This document shows, piece after piece, positions 1-8,485 of a stretch of 64,000 nt of DNA. The DNA comes from Micromonospora sp. Llam0 (GTDB lineage Bacteria > Actinomycetota > Actinomycetes > Mycobacteriales > Micromonosporaceae), in NCBI RefSeq assembly GCF_003751085.1, contig NZ_RJJY01000001.1, forward strand, positions 248,001 through 312,000, given 5' to 3'. The notes beneath the pieces are model-generated. The model saw only the letters and a list, made by a program, of their open reading frames with translations. It was not told the DNA's origin and ran no database searches. Each line of letters begins with the position of its first letter. The stretch's first letter is position 1. The translations under genes and the position numbers were made by a program.

Positions 1-431
1 GTGACCCCGGGCATGCCCAACGCGGAGATGGCGGCGAAGTCGGACCGGTGCAGCGGGGTGGCGACCAGCATCAACGCGTCCACCCGGTGGCGCAGGCTGG
101 CGGTGTGCAGCATCCGCTGCCGGGCGTTCTCCCGCCCGCCGAGGTTGTAGAGCAGCAGGTCGTAGCCGGCTTCCTGCAGTGCGTCCTCGGCGGCTTCGAC
201 GACGGTGCTGAAGAACCAGCGGGTGATCCGTGGCACCACGACCGCGACGGCCCGGGTCTTGCCGCCGGCCAGCCGCGACGCGCTGGGCGAGGCGATGTAT
301 CCGAGTTGCGCGGCGGCGTCGAGGACCCGCAGCCGGGTCGCCTCGGTGACCGTCGGCAGGCCCCGCAGGGCCCGCGAGACGGTCGCCGTGGAGACCCCGG
401 CCAGCCGGGCGACGTCGTCGATTCTGGTCAT
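1..431 (-). CDS. LacI-family transcriptional regulator (C-terminus beyond window edge)
   Basis: Visible N-terminal 143 residues. They begin MTRIDDVARLAGVSTATVSR, a canonical LacI helix-turn-helix, followed by the hinge region and the start of the periplasmic-binding-like effector domain (KTRAVAVVVPRITRWFFSTV). A strong ribosome site (GAGGTGATG) precedes the ATG at 431. It is the last gene of a leftward sugar ABC operon, 47 bp after the second permease, so it is probably the local repressor acting on the two LacI-type operators at 4033-4061. The effector sugar cannot be read from this fragment. Confidence 0.93.
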   Translation of the reverse strand, partial: MTRIDDVARLAGVSTATVSRALRGLPTVTEATRLRVLDAAAQLGYIASPSASRLAGGKTRAVAVVVPRITRWFFSTVVEAAEDALQEAGYDLLLYNLGGRENARQRMLHTASLRHRVDALMLVATPLHRSDFAAISALGMPGV

Positions 432-478
432 GGATCATCACCTCGCCCGCGCGGTCGCGGCCGGCGTCGCCTTCGCGG

Positions 479-1456
479 TCAGCCCTTGACGCTGCCGGCC
501 AGCAGCCCTCGGACGAAGTACCGCTGCAGGGAGAGGAAGACGATCAACGGCACGATGATCGATACGAAGGCACCGGACGTCAGGCGTTGCCACTGGTCAC
601 CTCGGGTGCCGGCGAGTTCGGCCAGCCGTACCGTCAGTGGTGCCACCCGACTCTCGCCACCTGCGAAGATCAACGCGACGAGCAGGTCGTTCCAGACCCA
701 GAGGAACTGGAAGATGCCGAACGCGGCCAGCGCCGGGGCGATCAGCGGCAGCACGATGGTCCGGAAGATCTTCGGGTGGCTGGCCCCGTCGACCCGGGCC
801 GCCTCCATCAGGTCCTTGGGTAGCTGGGACACGAAGTTGTGCAGCAGGAACACCCCCAGCGGCAGGGCGAAGCAGGTGTGCGCGAACCAGACCTGGACGT
901 AGCGTTCGTAGCTGTCCAGCCCCCAGGGCGGGGTGATGGTGACGCCGCCGATCGTGGTGCCCTGCGAGAAGAACCGCAGCAACGGCACCAGCGCCATCTG
1001 CAGCGGCACGATCTGCAGCGCGAAGATGCAGATGTAGATCAGGTCCCGGCCGCGGAAGTTGATCCAGGCCAGCGCGTACGCGGCCAGTGCCGCGAAGGCC
1101 AGCGGGAACAGCACCGACGGGATGGTGATCACCAGCGAGTTGACGAAGTAGCTGGACAACTGCCCGGACGACGAGGACCTGCCGAACAGCACGTCCTGGT
1201 AGTTCTGCAGGGTGACCTGCGGGTTGGTGAAGAAGGTCCACCAACCGGTGGTCCGGATCTCCTCGGCCGGTCGGAACGAGGAGACGAACAGACCGAACGT
1301 CGGGATGGTCCAGATCACCGCGATGACGATCGCGACGATCGTCGCCGTCGGGGTGTTGAGCCGCTTGCGGACCCGGCCGACCCGGGTACGGGGCCGTTCC
1401 TCCCCGCTGCTGGCCGGGGCGGCCACGGGGGGCGTGGTGGTGGTCATGGGTGTCAC
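479..1456 (-). CDS. Carbohydrate ABC transporter permease, MalG/AglG-like
   Basis: 325 residues. A basic, proline-rich cytoplasmic N-terminus is followed by six predicted membrane helices. The EAA loop that docks on the ATPase is visible near residue 221 (EAARVDGAS). This belongs to the CUT1 family of sugar importers and forms a heterodimer with the upstream permease. The GTG start overlaps the TGA of that gene (GTGA, 1453-1456), indicating translational coupling; an ATG three codons in (1447) is an alternative. No ATPase gene lies in the operon, so a shared MsiK-type ATPase elsewhere is likely (inference). Confidence 0.93.
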   Translation of the reverse strand: MTPMTTTTPPVAAPASSGEERPRTRVGRVRKRLNTPTATIVAIVIAVIWTIPTFGLFVSSFRPAEEIRTTGWWTFFTNPQVTLQNYQDVLFGRSSSSGQLSSYFVNSLVITIPSVLFPLAFAALAAYALAWINFRGRDLIYICIFALQIVPLQMALVPLLRFFSQGTTIGGVTITPPWGLDSYERYVQVWFAHTCFALPLGVFLLHNFVSQLPKDLMEAARVDGASHPKIFRTIVLPLIAPALAAFGIFQFLWVWNDLLVALIFAGGESRVAPLTVRLAELAGTRGDQWQRLTSGAFVSIIVPLIVFLSLQRYFVRGLLAGSVKG

Positions 1457-2511
1457 ACCTCCCGCTGCTTGCGCAGGTTACGGATCTGGTAGATGACGAT
1501 CGGGATGACCAGCACGAACAGGAACACCGCCAGGGCCGAGCCGTAGCCGTTCTGGCCGTAGCGGAACGCCTGGTTGTACATCTCGTTGGCGATCACACCG
1601 GTGTCGTAGTTGCCGTTGGTCATCGTCCGGACGATGTCGAAGACCTTCAGGGTGGCGATCGAGATGGTCACCACCACGACGATCAGCGCCGGTCGGATGC
1701 TCGGCATGGTGACCCGCCAGAACATCTGCCAGGCGTTCACCCCGTCGAGCCGGGCGGCTTCGATGATGTCGGCCGGGATCGCCTTGATCGCGGCGGAGAG
1801 CACCACCATCGCGAACCCGGCCTGGATCCAGATCATCACCACGATCAGCAGCAGCGTGTTCAGTGGTGCGTTCAGTTGCAGCCAGCGTTGCGGCTCGAAG
1901 CCGAACAGGGTGACCAGGTAGTTGAGCAGACCGTACTGTTCCTGCTCGCCGCCCCGGTAGGCGTAGACGAACCGCCAGATGATGCTGGCGCCGACGAAGG
2001 AGATCGCCATCGGCATGAAGACCAGCGACTTGGCCAGCGCCTCGAACCGGGCCTTGTCCACCATGATGGCGTAGAGCAGGCCGATCGCGGTCGCCACCGT
2101 CGGCACCAGGATCACCCAGATCAGGGTGTTGGTCAGCACCTGGACGATCTCGTCCTGGGAGAACATCCACCGGTAGTTCTCCAGGCCGACCCAGTTCTCA
2201 CTGCGTCCGTCCATGAACGACAGGACGGTGGTGCGCAGCGCCGGAATGACCAGCCCGATGCCGAGCAGCAGCAGGGCTGGCAGCAGAAAGAACAGGCCGA
2301 ACAGGCCTTCGCCGCCGCGCCGAGGGCGGCCGACCGGCACCGATCCGCCGCCGGCACCGGCCGCGAGCAGCCGCTGCTCCCGTCGGCGGGCGAACCAGCT
2401 CGGCACCGCGTCGAGCAACAGCAGCATGCCGCCGACGATCACCACGAACGCGATCAGGCCGTACAGCAGCATCAACAGCTTCGGGTACTGCTCAGCGAAG
2501 TCGAAGTACAT
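1453..2511 (-). CDS. Carbohydrate ABC transporter permease, MalF/AglF-like
   Basis: About 352 residues from the ATG at 2511, which has GGAGGG directly upstream; an in-frame start at 2523 is possible. It has an N-terminal helix, a basic cytoplasmic stretch (FARRREQRLL), then a membrane domain with an EAA-type loop (IIEAARLDGVNAW). It is the partner of the following MalG-like permease in a CUT1 importer. Its 3' end overlaps the next start by 4 bp. The pairing and the binding-protein sequence resemble alpha-glucoside (Agl-type) systems, but the substrate is an inference. Confidence 0.93.
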   Translation of the reverse strand: MYFDFAEQYPKLLMLLYGLIAFVVIVGGMLLLLDAVPSWFARRREQRLLAAGAGGGSVPVGRPRRGGEGLFGLFFLLPALLLLGIGLVIPALRTTVLSFMDGRSENWVGLENYRWMFSQDEIVQVLTNTLIWVILVPTVATAIGLLYAIMVDKARFEALAKSLVFMPMAISFVGASIIWRFVYAYRGGEQEQYGLLNYLVTLFGFEPQRWLQLNAPLNTLLLIVVMIWIQAGFAMVVLSAAIKAIPADIIEAARLDGVNAWQMFWRVTMPSIRPALIVVVVTISIATLKVFDIVRTMTNGNYDTGVIANEMYNQAFRYGQNGYGSALAVFLFVLVIPIVIYQIRNLRKQREV

Positions 2512-2551
2512 CCGCCCTCCCAACGGATCGTCGACCGGACCCAGCTATGGT

Positions 2552-2593
2552 GCGGCCGGCCTACCCCCGTGTGCTCGTGGGTGGGCCGGCCGC
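2552..2593 (-). promoter_or_regulatory. Intergenic stem-loop between binding protein and permease genes
   Basis: A 10-bp GC-rich inverted repeat (GCGGCCGGCC / GGCCGGCCGC) extends by about five more pairs around a 12-nt loop. It lies just after the binding-protein stop codon. In sugar ABC operons such hairpins often stabilise the upstream mRNA or partly terminate, giving more binding protein than permease. No U-tract follows. Confidence 0.5.
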
Positions 2594-2599
2594 GTGGTG

Positions 2600-3946
2600 T
2601 CAGCTGGTCGGCCAGGAGCCTTCGATGTAGTCGAGGGTCTCTTCGGTGCTCTGGCCGCTGAGCCAGTCCACCATGCCGCGCCAGAAGGTGCCCGCGCCGA
2701 CCGCGGCCGGCATCAGGTCCGACCCGTCGAAGCGGAACGTGGTGTTCTCGTCCTGCAGGATCTCCACGGAGAGCCGGTCGATCGGGTTCTCCACGTTGGC
2801 GATGTCCAGCCCGGTGTTGGCCGACACCCAGTTGCCGAGCGAGGCCCGGCTGTTGGCGTACTCCGGCGAGGCCAGGTAGGTCTGCACCGCCTGGACCTCG
2901 GGCCGGTCGGCGAAGGCCACGGTGAACTCGCCACCGCCGAGGACCGGCTGGCCGGCGCTCGGGTCGTTGGTCGGGAAGTAGAAGGCGAAGACGTCGCCGT
3001 CCTCGGCCACCTCGGTGCCCGCCGGCCACTGGTTGGCGTAGAAGCTGGCCTGCCGGTGCAGCGCGCAGTCACCGTCGAGGATCGGCACGCCCGCCTCCTG
3101 GAACGCGGTCGCGGTGATGCTGGAGACGCCACCGAAGCCGCCGTTGACGTACTCCTCGTTCTTGAGGATCGAGCCGGCCTGGTCGACGGCCTCGGCGACC
3201 TGCGGGTCGTTGAACGGAATGTCGTGGGTTGTCCACTGGTCGTAGACCTCCGGCGTCTGGGTCCGGAGCATGATGTCCTCGATCCAGTCGGTGGCCGGCC
3301 AGCCGGTGGCGTCACCGGACTCGACCCCGACGCACCACGGCTTGGTGCCGGTGGCGGCGACGTCGTCGCTGAGCGCGATCAGCTCGTCCCAGGTCTCCGG
3401 CACGGCCCAGCCGTTGTCGGCGAACATGCTCGGCGAGTACCAGACGAAGGACTTGACGTTGGAGCCGAGCGGGGCGCCGTAGAAGGTGCCGTCGACCGTC
3501 CCGTACGCCAGCCAGTCCTCGCTGTAGTTGGCTTCGGCCATCGCCCGGGTCTCGTCCGACGCGGCCTGCAGCTGGCCGGCCTCGGCGAACCGGCCGAGCA
3601 GGCCGGGCTGCGGGATGAAGGCGATGTCCGGCGGGTTGCCGCCGTCCACCCGCACCTGCAGCTGGGCCTCGAACTCACCGCTGCCCTCGTAGCGGATGTC
3701 GATGCCGGTGCAGTCGACGAACTCGCTCCAGGACTGCTCGAGCAGGTCTGCCTCGGCGTCACGGATCGAGGCGTAGATCGTCACCTCGGTGCCGTCGTTG
3801 CCCTGGTAGTCACTGTATGGGGCGCATTCCTCGGAATCCGGGTCCGCGCTGGTGCCGCTCTCCGAACTACACGCCGTCGAGGCGAGGGCCAGACCGAGCA
3901 CGCTGGCGAGCGCGAAGACCTGGCGTGGTCTGGTGAAGACCGCCAT
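2600..3946 (-). CDS. Extracellular carbohydrate-binding lipoprotein (family 1 solute-binding protein)
   Basis: 448 residues. The N-terminus has basic residues, a hydrophobic stretch and a lipobox (LASTAC, Cys26), so it is a lipid-anchored receptor on the outer face of the membrane. The body has the family 1 pattern (PPDIAFIPQPG near residues 108-118; a Trp/Tyr-rich ligand cleft). First gene of the leftward operon with two permeases and LacI. It resembles AglE-like alpha-glucoside receptors in length and in the internal Cys residues, but that assignment is by recollection only. Expression is probably repressed by LacI at 4033-4061. Confidence 0.9.
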   Translation of the reverse strand: MAVFTRPRQVFALASVLGLALASTACSSESGTSADPDSEECAPYSDYQGNDGTEVTIYASIRDAEADLLEQSWSEFVDCTGIDIRYEGSGEFEAQLQVRVDGGNPPDIAFIPQPGLLGRFAEAGQLQAASDETRAMAEANYSEDWLAYGTVDGTFYGAPLGSNVKSFVWYSPSMFADNGWAVPETWDELIALSDDVAATGTKPWCVGVESGDATGWPATDWIEDIMLRTQTPEVYDQWTTHDIPFNDPQVAEAVDQAGSILKNEEYVNGGFGGVSSITATAFQEAGVPILDGDCALHRQASFYANQWPAGTEVAEDGDVFAFYFPTNDPSAGQPVLGGGEFTVAFADRPEVQAVQTYLASPEYANSRASLGNWVSANTGLDIANVENPIDRLSVEILQDENTTFRFDGSDLMPAAVGAGTFWRGMVDWLSGQSTEETLDYIEGSWPTS

Positions 3947-4032
3947 GGAGCGTTCTCCCTTCCTAGCCGGCGGGCCCCCGCGTCCCCGCGGTCTGGCTGC
4001 GCCGGTCGGTTGCTTGTCTGGGCGTCCTCACA

Positions 4033-4061
4033 TGTAAGCGCTTGCAATGGAAGCGCGTCCA
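4033..4061 (-). promoter_or_regulatory. Two adjacent LacI-family operators
   Basis: TGTAAGCGCTTGCA (4033-4046) is a near-perfect palindrome with the central CG typical of LacI-family sites. TGGAAGCGCGTCCA (4048-4061) matches the same pattern at all but one consensus position. The centres are 15 bp apart. They lie 87-115 bp upstream of the binding-protein start, so the LacI protein encoded at the operon end is the likely ligand. Confidence 0.75.
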
Positions 4062-4111
4062 GTCCTGACCAGCTACGAGCCAGTAACGATTCGGAAACCT
4101 TGACCCGCTAC

Positions 4112-4570
4112 TCAGCTGTTCAGCTGCCAGATGGACAGGTTCAGCGCGGCGGCGAAGGTGACCCAGCCCCAGTACGGGACCATCAGCAGAGCGGCCGGTC
4201 GCCAGACCCGCCAGAACAGCACCACGGTGGCGCCGACGAGTAGCCAGAGGAGCACGATCTCGGCGAACGCCAGACCGTACCGGCCGGCGGCGAAGAACAG
4301 CGGTGTCCAGGCGGCGTTGAGCACCAGCTGGGCCAGCCAACTGGCGATCGCCAGGCCGACACCGGCCCGCCGCCAGACGGTGAACCCGGCAACGGCGATC
4401 AGCACGTACAGGACCGTCCAAACCGGGCTGAACAGCCAGGACGGCGGTGCCCAGGACGGCTGGACCAGTTCGGCGTACCGGGAACCGGCGTCACGGGCGG
4501 CGAACGCCCCGACCGCCGCGGCCGCCGCCACCAGGCCGAGGAACACCGGGAAACCCCACCACGAGCGCAT
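4112..4570 (-). CDS. TspO/MBR-family membrane protein
   Basis: 152 residues, the usual family length, with five hydrophobic segments. Family signatures are all visible: QPSWAPPSWLFSPVWTVLY near residues 37-55, NAAWTPLFF near 86-94 and a C-terminal PYWGWVTFAAALNLSIW. TspO proteins bind tetrapyrroles and are linked to porphyrin handling and oxidative or light stress; the exact bacterial role is unsettled. It is transcribed leftward toward the sugar operon, but the operator-containing gap makes co-transcription unlikely to matter for function. Confidence 0.93.
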   Translation of the reverse strand: MRSWWGFPVFLGLVAAAAAVGAFAARDAGSRYAELVQPSWAPPSWLFSPVWTVLYVLIAVAGFTVWRRAGVGLAIASWLAQLVLNAAWTPLFFAAGRYGLAFAEIVLLWLLVGATVVLFWRVWRPAALLMVPYWGWVTFAAALNLSIWQLNS

Positions 4571-4754
4571 GGCGACTCCAGGGAACAGCAGGTCAGGGAG
4601 CGCGGAGCGACTCCGGGGACGACAGATCAGGCCGGGGCCGCCGTCGCCGGTCCGCGGTGGGGAGGACCGGGCCGGTCCGGCGGCCCCGGCAGGCGCGGGG
4701 TCGATGTGGTCAGGTCGATGTCGGTCGAGGGGGCCGGGGGTACGCCCGGCACCG

Positions 4755-4898
4755 TCAAGCGAACAGGCTTACGCCACCGGGGCCGACGAGCAGCCCGACG
4801 ACGATCAGCACGATGCCCCAGAGCAGTTGCCGGCGGAACAGCGCGAGAACGCCGGCGACGACCAGGACGACTGCGAGAATCCAGAGTAGTAGCTCCAT
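4755..4898 (-). CDS. GPGG-motif small membrane protein
   Basis: 47 residues starting MELLLWILAVVLVVAG. Two hydrophobic helices are separated by FRRQ, and it ends with GPGGVSLFA. This is the known actinobacterial family of tiny two-helix proteins with a C-terminal GPGG motif; the function is not established. The ATG at 4898 is the only plausible start. It stands alone between tspO and the phosphoesterase. Confidence 0.85.
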   Translation of the reverse strand: MELLLWILAVVLVVAGVLALFRRQLLWGIVLIVVGLLVGPGGVSLFA

Positions 4899-4947
4899 GG
4901 CCGCTGAGTACCCTTGCGCCCGGCGACGGAAACCTTCACCGGTCTGG

Positions 4948-5670
4948 TCAAGCGACCGACCCGGCGAGCGAATAGACGCTGTACGCCTGTTTGATCACCG
5001 GATGGGCGACGTTGCGGACCCGTACCCCACCGGGCGTGGTGCCCCGTTCCGTGCCGAAGTGGGCGTGGCCGTGCACCGCGAGGTCGGCCGGTGCCGCGTC
5101 GATCGCCTCGGCCAGCAGGTAGGAGCCGAGGAACGGGTAGATCTCGGGCGGCTCGCCGGTGAGCGTCTCCGGCACCGGCGAATAGTGGGTCAGCGCCACC
5201 CGTACGTCGCAGTCCAGGCCGACCAGCGCCGCCCGTAGCCGATCGGCGGCGTCCGCCGTGGTGGCGACGAACGCCTTCATCTCCGGCTCGCCGAACCGGC
5301 TCGCGCACCGCCCGGCGAACCCACCGCCGAACCCCTTGACCCCGGCCACCCCGAGCCGGCCTCCGGGGCAGTCCAGCACCACGCCGTCGCCGTCGAGCAC
5401 CGTGACCCCGGCGTCGCTGAGTATCCCGACCAGCCGCGGCACCTGATCACAGTGGTGGTCGTGGTTGCCCAGCACCGCCACCACCGGAACCGCCAGACCC
5501 CCGAACTCGTCGGCCACGCACCGCGCCTCCGACTCCGTACCGTGCCGGGTCAGGTCGCCGGCCAGCAGCAGGACGTCGGCCCGGTCGCCGAGCTGCGCCA
5601 ACGCCGGCCGGAACCGGCCCAGCACGTCGCTGTCCATGTGCACGTCTCCGACGGCCGCGACGCGGATCAC
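4948..5670 (-). CDS. Calcineurin-like metallophosphoesterase
   Basis: 240 residues from a GTG start at 5670 that overlaps the stop of the preceding BON gene (GTGA). Metal-binding motifs in order: GDVHMDS (residues 7-13), GDLTRHG, GNHDHH, and near the end HGHAHFG. This is the complete dinuclear metallophosphoesterase set. The substrate is unknown; small stand-alone members hydrolyse phosphodiesters or nucleotides. The overlap with the BON gene suggests joint translation. Confidence 0.88.
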   Translation of the reverse strand: MIRVAAVGDVHMDSDVLGRFRPALAQLGDRADVLLLAGDLTRHGTESEARCVADEFGGLAVPVVAVLGNHDHHCDQVPRLVGILSDAGVTVLDGDGVVLDCPGGRLGVAGVKGFGGGFAGRCASRFGEPEMKAFVATTADAADRLRAALVGLDCDVRVALTHYSPVPETLTGEPPEIYPFLGSYLLAEAIDAAPADLAVHGHAHFGTERGTTPGGVRVRNVAHPVIKQAYSVYSLAGSVA

Positions 5671-5957
5671 GACAACTCCTCCGTCTCGGTGGGCGCGGTG
5701 GTCCGACTGACCACGATGTCGACGATCAGGCGCACGCCGGGGAAGCGCTCGGCCACCAGCCGGACGATTTCCGCCCGCCGGTGGGCGCTCTCGACCTCCC
5801 CGCACAACACCAGGCTGTGGTCCCGGCGGGAGACGCCCACCCCCTGCTCGGCGATGTCGGCGTGCTCGCTGAGCAGCCGCTGCACCGCCGCCTCGGTGTA
5901 GCCGTCGAGCCGGTCCGGCCCGGTCTGTCGCGTCGACTGCCCCGATGTCCGGGTCAT
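5667..5957 (-). CDS. BON-domain protein
   Basis: 96 residues from the ATG at 5957, which has a consensus AGGAGG site 7 nt upstream. After a polar N-terminus, residues about 24-88 match a BON fold (alternating helix and strand; SLVLCGEVESAHRRAEIVR, then GVRLIVDIVV). BON domains bind membranes or phospholipids and are often stress-linked. No signal peptide is visible, so it is probably cytoplasmic. It is coupled by a 4-bp overlap to the downstream phosphoesterase. Confidence 0.8.
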   Translation of the reverse strand: MTRTSGQSTRQTGPDRLDGYTEAAVQRLLSEHADIAEQGVGVSRRDHSLVLCGEVESAHRRAEIVRLVAERFPGVRLIVDIVVSRTTAPTETEELS

Positions 5958-6229
5958 TTCCCCACCTCCTGGCTGTCGTCCGGTGCCCGTCGGTGGCCTA
6001 CCCGTTCCCGGCCGGTTCGTGCCTGCAGGCACAGCGCGTCTCAAGGGGTGAACGGGGTGGCGACGTGCACGTGCTCGCTACCGTTGGGAAGGTGCTCGTC
6101 ACAGTGACCCATGCGCCGCCACCACCGTCACCGTCACCGTCCCGGCCAGCGTCCCGCCAGCCGTCGCCCGTACAGTCCACGTCGTCAGCCGTGCCGCCAT
6201 GCCCGCCACCGGACACCGCAGGGAGCACA

Positions 6230-6913
6230 GTGGACGCCGATCCGGCCTGGTCGCCGCCGGCCGGGCTGCGACGGATCGCGTTGGTGGGCATCGACGGGGT
6301 CGGCAAGACCACTCAGGCGCACCTGCTGGCCGAGGCGCTGACCACTGCCGGCCGGCCCGCCCGGTATTGGCGCAACGCTGGCGGCCGACGCTGGCTCGAC
6401 CGGTTCGCAGTCCGACTCGGACGCCCGGACGCCCGGCGGATGGTCGGCCGTGGTGGGCTGATGTTCCTGGAGGCGTTGCTGCGCTGGCTCGCGATCGCCC
6501 GGTCGGTGCTCGGCTCACGCCGGGCGATCGCGGTGATGGACCGGTACGCGGTATGCCAGTACGCCAGCATCCGCACCCACGGCGCCGGCCGCTGGGAACG
6601 GCTCGCCCGGCTGGCGTACCGGGTGTTTCCCCGACCGGACGTGACGTTCCTGCTCTGGCTGCCGCCCGCCGAAGCGGCCCGGCGGATCGACGCCCGGGGC
6701 ACCGACCACGAGTCGCTGGAGTTCCTGGCGACCAGCGCGGCCGCCTACGGGTCGCTGCCGGAGGCCGCCGGGTTCGTGGTGATCGACGCCCGGGGCACGG
6801 CCGCCCAGGTCGCTGCGGTGATCCGGCAGCGGCTGACCGACTGGCGGCCGGCCGACGGCCGTGCGGCCGGCGCGTCGTGGCGGCCGGATCCGGATGATTC
6901 GCGTGCGTCGTGA
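6230..6913 (+). CDS. Thymidylate-kinase-like P-loop protein
   Basis: 227 residues from the GTG at 6230, preceded by AGGGAG at good spacing; longer in-frame starts exist but encode a low-complexity Pro/Ser stretch. Walker A is GIDGVGKTT (20-28), a DRY motif of thymidylate kinases is at 104-106, and FLLWLPPAEAARRI matches the domain core. The typical LID arginine pattern is not obvious, so it could phosphorylate another nucleotide or be a dTMP-kinase paralogue. Divergent from the BON gene. Confidence 0.8.
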   Translation: MDADPAWSPPAGLRRIALVGIDGVGKTTQAHLLAEALTTAGRPARYWRNAGGRRWLDRFAVRLGRPDARRMVGRGGLMFLEALLRWLAIARSVLGSRRAIAVMDRYAVCQYASIRTHGAGRWERLARLAYRVFPRPDVTFLLWLPPAEAARRIDARGTDHESLEFLATSAAAYGSLPEAAGFVVIDARGTAAQVAAVIRQRLTDWRPADGRAAGASWRPDPDDSRAS

Positions 6914-7342
6914 CCCGGTGGCCGGTGTCTGTCGGGCGGTGATGAACCGCGCACCCCGCTCGGGCCGTATTCCTGGCCAGGACCAACCGACCGGCGTTGG
7001 CCAGGACCAGCCGACCGGCGGGCAGTGACGAGGATCGCAGGAGGGGTAGTGACGGGAATCGCTGCGCCCTGCCCGGTGTCGTGGTGTGCTGGGAGCCTGC
7101 CACACCCCGCCGACCTCAGCGAATCGGGCAGTCGGCCGGCCCGACGCAGCGCGGCGATCGAGGAGCCTGGCAGGAAACGCCAATCCCGCTCACAGCAATT
7201 ATTCAGGCAATCGTGTCAGCTTCGACTCACGAGACGGAATCCCTGACGCGTCTCATCTGTTGTGCAGGTGTCGGCGCCATACGGCGGGGCCTGCCACATC
7301 AGGTTCGCCGGATCGGAGGCGGACGTGACGGGGGAGAGGCTG
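6914..7342. other. Intergenic region upstream of the sigma factor gene
   Basis: 429 bp with no convincing gene. It contains a 24-bp tandem duplication (6974-6997 and 6998-7021) and an inverted repeat GAGACG...CGTCTC near 7228-7255. An unverified 66-codon frame from the GTG at 7049, with a good ribosome site but no recognisable fold, is also present. Promoters for the sigma factor must lie here; no convincing -35/-10 pair was identified. Confidence 0.5.
6974..7021. repeat. Tandem repeat, 2 x 24 bp
   Basis: Two adjacent copies of a 24-bp unit beginning TGGCCAGGACCA that differ by one or two bases. It lies between the thymidylate-kinase-like gene and the sigma factor gene. No function is evident. 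Confidence 0.8.
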
Positions 7343-8347
7343 ATGGAGATGCGCATCGCAGGTGACAGAGCACGACGTGGGGTTAACGAGGGGACCGTGA
7401 GCAACGTGGAGAAGACGATGGCTTTGCGGACCGACGAGGTCGCCGAGGAGCGGGACCTCGTTGGCGTCTACCTGCATGAGATCTCCCGCACGCCGCTGCT
7501 CGACGCGGCCCGGGAAGTCGACCTCTCCAAGTCGATCGAGGCCGGCCTGTACGCGGAGCACCTGCTGGAGCAGGGTGTGCCGCGGACCGGGGTGAGCCGT
7601 GAGGAGCTGGAGCGGCTGGTCGTCGAGGGTGAGCGGGCCAAGGACCTGTTCATCCGGGCCAACCTGCGTCTGGTGGTGTCGATCGCCCGCCGCTACGTCC
7701 GGTCCGGCATGCCGATGCTGGACCTGATCCAGGAGGGCAACACCGGTCTGGTCCGTGCGGTGGAGAAGTTCGACTACGAGCGTGGTTTCAAGTTCTCCAC
7801 CTACGCGACCTGGTGGATCCGGCAGGCGATCAGCCGGGCGATCGCCCAGCAGGAGCGGACCGTACGGCTTCCGGTGCACCTGGTCGAGGACGTCAACCGG
7901 ATGCGCAACGTGGCCCGCCAGTTGACCCGCGAGCTCGGTTCGGACCCCGAGCCGGAGCAGATCGCCGCCTCGCTCGGCGTACCGGTCGAGCGGGTGCACG
8001 AGCTGGTGCGGTGGTCGCAGGACACGGTGTCGCTGGACACCCCGGTCGGCGACGACGGCGACACCAACCTGGGCGACCTGGTGGCCGACAGCGACGCGCC
8101 GTCGCCGGAGGACATCGTGCTCACCGGGTTGGAGCGGCAGCGGATCGAGGGCCTGCTCAACCACCTGGACGACCGGTCCGCCGGCATCATGCGGGCCCGG
8201 TACGGCCTGGAGGACGGGCGGGAGCACTCGCTGACCGAGGTCGCGTCGCGCTTCTCGCTGTCCCGCGAGCGCATCCGTCAGCTGGAGATCCAGGCGCTGG
8301 GCCGGCTGCGGGAGCTGGCCCGGGCGGAGGGGCTGCAGGCGGCCTGA
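7343..8347 (+). CDS. Sigma-70 family RNA polymerase sigma factor (HrdB/SigB-like, group 2)
   Basis: 334 residues from the ATG at 7343 (GGGGAGAGG upstream); a GTG at 7397 with GAGGGG upstream is an alternative. Region 1.2 is LVGVYLHEISRTPLL; region 2 includes RANLRLVVSIARRYV and FSTYATWWIRQAISRAI; region 4.2 is SLTEVASRFSLSRERIRQLE. The long acidic N-terminus of the primary sigma factor is absent, which fits a group 2 sigma factor that recognises housekeeping-like promoters. It is followed by a very strong hairpin. Confidence 0.94.
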   Translation: MEMRIAGDRARRGVNEGTVSNVEKTMALRTDEVAEERDLVGVYLHEISRTPLLDAAREVDLSKSIEAGLYAEHLLEQGVPRTGVSREELERLVVEGERAKDLFIRANLRLVVSIARRYVRSGMPMLDLIQEGNTGLVRAVEKFDYERGFKFSTYATWWIRQAISRAIAQQERTVRLPVHLVEDVNRMRNVARQLTRELGSDPEPEQIAASLGVPVERVHELVRWSQDTVSLDTPVGDDGDTNLGDLVADSDAPSPEDIVLTGLERQRIEGLLNHLDDRSAGIMRARYGLEDGREHSLTEVASRFSLSRERIRQLEIQALGRLRELARAEGLQAA

Positions 8348-8417
8348 CCAACCGGCTGCTGGCGACCTGATCCGCCGCGAACTGCCCCCCGCGACGAGCT
8401 GACAACCCGCCGACGAA

Positions 8418-8466
8418 CTGACGACGGCCCGGCATCCGCGCTTAGCGGATGCCGGGCCGTCGTCAG
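8418..8466. terminator. Bidirectional terminator hairpin
   Basis: Perfect 22-bp inverted repeat (arms 8418-8439 and 8445-8466, loop of 5). It sits between the convergent sigma factor and NlpC/P60 genes. There is no T-run, as is common for high-GC actinobacterial hairpin terminators. Confidence 0.88.
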
Positions 8467-8485
8467 TGTCGGGCGACCTGCCGGG

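Noticed and set aside
1450..2661. Long plus-strand frame of about 400 codons opposite the permease gene
   Set aside because: It is antisense to a clear membrane permease; the composition (Gln/His/Asp/Arg-rich) is the usual mirror of hydrophobic GC-rich genes.
2213..4243. 676-codon plus-strand frame opposite the sugar-binding protein
   Set aside because: Shadow frame over the lipoprotein gene; no domain and no ribosome site.
7049..7246. 66-codon frame with a good ribosome site upstream of the sigma factor
   Set aside because: Arg/Ser-rich, no recognisable motif, in a promoter region; not supported enough to list as a gene.
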